From positions 1 through 8,893 of the forward strand of contig JASHSZ010000607.1 of the NCBI GenBank assembly GCA_030040815.1: DNA of 8,893 nt, in the 5' to 3' direction. Under the pieces are notes generated by a model. It ran no database searches, had not been told where the DNA came from, and saw nothing but the letters and a program-made list of their open reading frames with translations. Below, piece after piece: positions 6,497-8,893 of this stretch. This DNA is from Streptosporangiaceae bacterium (lineage in GTDB: Bacteria > Actinomycetota > Actinomycetes > Streptosporangiales > Streptosporangiaceae). The first letter of the stretch is position 1, and each line of letters starts with the position of its first letter. The position numbers and the translations under genes are program-made.

Positions 6497-7420
6497 ATGG
6501 ACGATCATCGGGGCCCGGAACCGACTCGGGTGAATCCGCTGGCCGAGCGGCTCAGCCGCTGGGTGAGTGGCACACCGCGCGGGCAGGCATTCGGCTGCTG
6601 GACAAGCAAGACGCTGGCGCTCCCGCAGCTGCGGCGCCTGGTCGGCGGGGCGATCCCGTGGACTCCGCTGCAGCGTCCGGTCCGGGAGGCCACGGTGGCG
6701 CTGGTCACAACCAGCGGCGTCCACCTCCGGCGGGATCGGCCGTTCGACCCCGACAGCGATTCCTCATTCCGGGTCATCCCGCGGGATGCCGAGCCGGGTG
6801 ATCTCGCCATCACCCACCAGGCATACGACCGCCGCGACGCGCTGCGCGACATCAACCTGGTGTTCCCGTTGCAGCGGCTGCGTGAGCTGGCGGCGGCCGG
6901 AGTGATCGGACGGCTGGCCGCCGAACATTACGGCTTTGGCCTGGTCGATAGGGGCGCCAAGCTGATCGGTCCCGGCCGCGAGGTGGCTGCCCGGCTTCAG
7001 GACGCGGCGGTGGATATTGCCCTCTTGGTGCCTGCTTGACCGATCTGCACGCGGTCCGTGGGACTGCTAGCGAGGGAGATAGAGAGGGCTGGCGTGACCA
7101 CGGTCGGCCTCGCGCTGGTAAAGGAGGTGGCGGAGGTGGCCAGAGCGCCGCGCATGCTGTACCTGCACTGGCCCTTCGGCCACGCGCTGGGCGAGCCGGG
7201 AAAGCCTGAGCAGCAGCGGGCCGTCCTCCACGACATGCTCTCGATGGCGCGGCGGGCGCCCCGGCCAGGCCTGGTCGTGGACCTGCCATACCGGTGGCGG
7301 CGCGAGACCTATCCGCCCGTAGCCGACTGGGAAGCGGACAGCGAGGCGTTCACGGCGGCTCTGGTCGAGGCAGAGCGTGCTCGCGGACCTGCCGCCCGCG
7401 TACTCGCCGGGAACGAATGA
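6497..7420 (+). CDS. Selenoprotein B-family protein (GrdB/PrdB-like) with in-frame UGA, predicted Sec181
   Basis: Read through the TGA at 7037-7039, this is one protein of 307 residues. The part before it (1-180) has the VALVTTSGVHL motif (67-77), RVIP, ITHQAYDRRDALRDINLVFP (105-124) and an HYGFG segment, recognisable from the glycine/sarcosine/betaine/D-proline reductase selenoprotein B family. The part after it continues in the same frame: U-P-I-C-T-R-S-VGLLAREIERAG, then WPFGHALGEPG, RAVLHDML and a Pro/Arg-rich end. Sec181 and Cys184 would form a U-x-x-C redox pair. Family members reduce substrates through selenol chemistry; here no GrdA, GrdE or PrdA partner is nearby, so the substrate is unknown. 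The ATG is preceded by GGGAGG with a 4-nt gap. A GTG at 7058 could be called as a separate start but has no ribosome binding site and would lose the redox motif. The alternative is a nonsense pseudogene. Confidence 0.8.
7037..7039 (+). other. In-frame UGA, predicted selenocysteine codon 181
   Basis: This TGA divides two open stretches that share a frame and belong to one protein family. The next codons give P-I-C, so the codon lies at the first position of a redox CxxC-like motif, where the family carries Sec or Cys. The frame closes normally with another TGA at 7418-7420. Confidence 0.75.
7046..7072 (+). promoter_or_regulatory. Candidate bacterial SECIS hairpin
   Basis: GCGGTCC (7051-7057) pairs with GGACTGC (7061-7067) over 7 bp, with one G-U wobble, closing a GUG loop (7058-7060). 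After a 2x2 internal loop, 7046-7048 can pair with 7070-7072. The loop starts 19 nt after the UGA and has G first, which fits the published description of bacterial SECIS elements (small loop, a G in its first two positions, about 16-37 nt after the UGA). An alternative fold, CACG/CGTG (7048-7051 and 7057-7060), shows a GGUC loop like that of E. coli fdhF but closer to the UGA. Confidence 0.55.
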
Positions 7421-7427
7421 AGTCAGG

Positions 7428-7449
7428 CTCGGTTCGGGACCAAGCCGAG
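7428..7449 (+). terminator. Hairpin after the selenoprotein gene, possible terminator or operator
   Basis: CTCGG (7428-7432) pairs with CCGAG (7445-7449), and TT (7433-7434) with AA (7442-7443) across one bulged G, giving 7 bp and a 7-nt loop. It begins 8 nt after the stop codon. There is no U tract, so it is not a classical intrinsic terminator. It also lies just before a TACCGT box (7452-7457) that could be a -10 for the next gene, so it may be a control site. Confidence 0.3.
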
Positions 7450-7489
7450 GATACCGTCAGAAACCGGGAAGGCAGGGGGTGTGGACTTA

Positions 7490-8020
7490 ATGACATCCGC
7501 AGCGACACGCACGCCTGCTGAGGTGGCACGAGCATCCTTCGACGCCGTCCGGCGAAAAGACCCCGACGGCATCGTCGCGACTGGAGCGCCCGGATACGTC
7601 GATGACATCGTCGCGATCGGTGAGATGCGCGGTCGGCCGGCGGTGCTGGCCTTCTTCAGGGAATTGTTCGCCGCGTTCCCCGACTTCGAGATGTCCGTCG
7701 ACCGGATCGTCGCGGACGCCACCACCGCGATCGTCCAGTGGCACGTAGCCGGCACGTTCAGCGGCACGGCGTTTCAGGGCATCCTGCCAACCGGGCGTCG
7801 GGTACAGATCCGCGGCGTCGACGTGATGGAGATCGCCGACGGGCTCATCCAGTACAACACGATCTACTACGACGGTGCCGCCTTCGCGCGCCAGATCGGC
7901 ATGCTGCCAGCCCAGGGCTCGCGCCAGGACCGGGCGATGATGGCAGCCTTCAACGCAAAGACCAGGCTAAGCCAGCGATACCAGGCCTACCGGCAACGCA
8001 CGCGCGCAGCATCGCGCTGA
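7490..8020 (+). CDS. NTF2/SnoaL-like (ester cyclase type) protein
   Basis: A 176-residue protein of the NTF2-like cone fold. The pattern is that of SnoaL-like polyketide cyclase and ester cyclase proteins: an N-terminal helix with AEVARASFDAVRRKDPDGI, then GRPAVLAFFRELFAAFPDFEMSVDRIVADATTAIVQWHVAGTFSG, then PTGRRVQIRGVDVMEIADGLIQYNTIYYDG. Members include cyclases, dehydratases, isomerases and many binding proteins without known activity, so no reaction is assigned. A basic C-terminal extension (about 140-176) lies outside the fold. ATG 7490 has AGGGGG 10 nt upstream; an in-frame GTG at 7481 (GAAGG 8 nt upstream) is an equally possible start and adds three residues. It lies 69 bp after the selenoprotein gene on the same strand, so they could be co-transcribed. 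Confidence 0.82.
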   Translation: MTSAATRTPAEVARASFDAVRRKDPDGIVATGAPGYVDDIVAIGEMRGRPAVLAFFRELFAAFPDFEMSVDRIVADATTAIVQWHVAGTFSGTAFQGILPTGRRVQIRGVDVMEIADGLIQYNTIYYDGAAFARQIGMLPAQGSRQDRAMMAAFNAKTRLSQRYQAYRQRTRAASR

Positions 8021-8078
8021 CCAGACCCGACGAGCTGCGAAACCACGACGGTGCGGGTTTTTGCACCGGATGGTCAGC
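8016..8078 (+). promoter_or_regulatory. Structured spacer with two competing folds before the macro-domain gene
   Basis: GCTGACCA (8016-8023) pairs perfectly with TGGTCAGC (8071-8078), enclosing a second hairpin, CGGTGC/GCACCG (8049-8054 and 8063-8068). A competing pairing joins AGACCCG (8023-8029) with CGGGTTT (8054-8060), whose 3' arm runs into five T residues (8058-8062), resembling a terminator with a 24-nt loop. The outer arm overlaps the NTF2-like gene's stop codon. It may be a terminator, or an attenuator; no known riboswitch family was recognised. Confidence 0.4.
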
Positions 8079-8144
8079 TCTCGCCCACCAGCGGCCGCAA
8101 GCCGGCCGCGCCGCCCGCAGAATCGAGCGTCGTGCGCATTCACC

Positions 8145-8672
8145 ATGGAAATGTATCTGACCGCACTTTCAGGTGATATCACCGAACAGCACGTCGACGC
8201 GATCGTGAACGCCGCCAATTCGTCGCTGCTCGGCGGTGGTGGCGTGGATGGCGCGATCCACCGGCGCGGCGGGCCGGAAATCCTAGCCGCCTGCCGGGAC
8301 TTGCGAGCCGGTCACCTGGGTTCGGGTCTGAAGGCCGGCCAGGCGGTCGCGACCACGGCCGGCCGGCTGCCTGCCCGGTGGGTGATCCACACCGTCGGCC
8401 CGGTCTATAGCCGAACCGAGGACAGATCGGCGACCCTCGCCTCCTGCTACGCCGAGTCCCTTCGCGTCGCAGCCGACCTTGGCGCCCAGACCATCGCGTT
8501 CCCGGCCATCTCGACCGGCGTGTACCGGTGGCCGATGTCCGACGCCGCCCGAATCGCGGTCGCGGCGGTCTGCGGCTCCCGGCTCGCCGACCAGTTCACG
8601 GAGGTGCGCTTCGTGCTGCGCGGCGAGGACGCGCTCGCCGCGTTCACCGCTGCGCTCGCCGCGTCGCCGTGA
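8145..8672 (+). CDS. Macro-domain protein, O-acetyl-ADP-ribose deacetylase (MacroD/YmdB-like)
   Basis: A single-domain protein of 175 residues that binds ADP-ribose. Family members release acetate from O-acetyl-ADP-ribose or remove mono-ADP-ribose from proteins. The key blocks are all present: GDITEQHVDAIVNAANSSL (10-28) with the adenine and catalytic-side Asn22 and Asn25, the phosphate loop LGGGGVDGAIHRRGG (29-43) with Asp35, VIHTVGPVY (80-88), and the second phosphate loop FPAISTGVYRWP (119-130). This makes it an almost minimal MacroD-type enzyme, about the size of E. coli YmdB (177 residues). ATG 8145 is preferred since the family begins right there; a TTG at 8061 would add 28 unrelated residues, and ATG 8151 is an alternative. 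The upstream ribosome binding site is weak. A NUDIX gene follows, which may act on the same ADP-ribose metabolites. Confidence 0.9.
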   Translation: MEMYLTALSGDITEQHVDAIVNAANSSLLGGGGVDGAIHRRGGPEILAACRDLRAGHLGSGLKAGQAVATTAGRLPARWVIHTVGPVYSRTEDRSATLASCYAESLRVAADLGAQTIAFPAISTGVYRWPMSDAARIAVAAVCGSRLADQFTEVRFVLRGEDALAAFTAALAASP

Positions 8673-8683
8673 CGAGGCGGGCG

Positions 8684-8705
8684 CGAGTCCGGCCGGCGCG
8701 ACTCG
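8684..8705 (+). terminator. GC-rich hairpin after the macro-domain gene, possible terminator
   Basis: CGAGTC (8684-8689) and GACTCG (8700-8705) form a perfect 6-bp stem with a 10-nt GC-only loop. It begins 12 nt after the stop codon. There is no U tract, which is frequent for actinomycete terminators, so its role is uncertain. Confidence 0.35.
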
Positions 8706-8735
8706 GCCTGGCCAGCGTCCGCTGCGTGCTCACGC

Positions 8736-8741
8736 TAACCT
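8736..8741 (+). promoter_or_regulatory. -10 box of the NUDIX gene, leaderless transcript predicted
   Basis: TAACCT fits TANNNT and ends 8 nt before the GTG start at 8750, so transcription would begin at or within a base or two of the start codon. No Shine-Dalgarno sequence or clear -35 box is seen. Confidence 0.4.
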
Positions 8742-8749
8742 GAGCGAGT

Positions 8750-8893
8750 GTGACCGTTCCCCGCATCGGCGTCAGCGTTGACCTGGTCATCCTGACTGTC
8801 CGTGACGGCAAGCTGACCGTGCTGGTCTGGCGCCGGGACACCGACCCGTACGCCGGTCTGCCGGGCCTGCCGGGCGGTTTCATCCGGCTGGAT
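8750..8893 (+). CDS. NUDIX domain protein, N-terminal part only
   Basis: The first 48 codons of a gene that runs off the right edge. The product begins with PRIGVSVDLVILTVRDGKL, continues with VLVWRRDTDPYAG and reaches LPGGFI, the start of the NUDIX fold just before the Nudix box. This N-terminal pattern resembles ADP-ribose pyrophosphatases and the NrtR-type regulators that join a NUDIX domain to a winged helix; the part needed to tell them apart lies outside the window. The GTG at 8750 gives a normal family start; the overlapping GTG at 8748 stops at once. The position behind a macro-domain gene fits ADP-ribose or NAD metabolism. Confidence 0.8.
   Translation, partial: MTVPRIGVSVDLVILTVRDGKLTVLVWRRDTDPYAGLPGLPGGFIRLD

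Noticed and set aside
6437..6724. N-terminal extension of the hydrolase
   Set aside because: The added residues overlap the divergent selenoprotein gene, lack family features, and a good ribosome binding site sits before GTG 6436.
6497..7039. Nonsense pseudogene instead of a selenoprotein
   Set aside because: Not excluded, but less likely: the downstream part stays open with conserved-looking sequence, the TGA falls exactly at the redox position, and a hairpin follows at the right distance.
7058..7420. Separate short gene starting at GTG 7058
   Set aside because: There is no ribosome binding site, it shares the frame with the upstream part, and it completes the same protein family. It is better read as the C-terminal part of the selenoprotein.
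1..8893. Mobile elements, CRISPR arrays, tRNA or rRNA genes
   Set aside because: No transposase, regularly spaced repeats, terminal inverted repeats or tRNA cloverleaf was noticed on either strand by eye.

Overview
The window is a high-GC, gene-dense stretch with GTG/TTG starts, TANNNT-type -10 boxes and apparently leaderless genes. It carries an XRE regulator followed by a DUF2516 membrane protein, a pairing I recall from actinomycetes. This points to a chromosomal segment of an actinomycete (Actinomycetota); the genus cannot be read from the sequence. No tRNA, rRNA, CRISPR, transposase or phage gene was seen, and no stretch longer than about 300 bases lacks a gene.

Layout. (1) 1-1523, minus: an OafA-type membrane O-acyltransferase whose C-terminal SGNH domain runs off the left edge. 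(2) 1524-1705: a divergent control region with a promoter and a 20-bp palindrome in front of the regulator gene. (3) 1706-3399, plus: a likely operon of an XRE regulator, a DUF2516 membrane protein and a stand-alone alanyl-tRNA editing protein (AlaX). (4) 3417-6436, minus: a CocE/NonD-type serine hydrolase followed by a BlaI-type repressor and an M56 (BlaR1-like) membrane metalloprotease that lacks a sensor domain. (5) 6497-7420, plus: one gene of the glycine/sarcosine/betaine/D-proline reductase selenoprotein B family, interrupted by an in-frame TGA at 7037-7039. (6) 7490-8020, plus: an NTF2/SnoaL-like protein. (7) 8145-8672, plus: a macro-domain ADP-ribose-type hydrolase. (8) 8750-8893, plus: the start of a NUDIX protein that runs off the right edge.

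The most interesting item is the gene at 6497-7420. A standard gene caller would give two unrelated short genes or a pseudogene. The two halves are in the same frame, together make up the family's fold, and the TGA lies where a U-x-x-C redox motif is expected. A 7-bp hairpin with a GUG loop starts 12 nt after the TGA, with its loop 19 nt downstream, in the range of bacterial SECIS elements. I therefore read it as a selenoprotein with Sec181. The genome should then contain selA, selB, selC and selD, none of which is in this window.

Secondary points: a palindromic putative operator in the 5' leader of the XRE gene; a leaderless BlaI gene; a hydrolase mRNA whose ribosome binding site may be masked by a hairpin; a structured spacer with two competing folds before the macro-domain gene; and a macro/NUDIX pair suggesting ADP-ribose metabolism.
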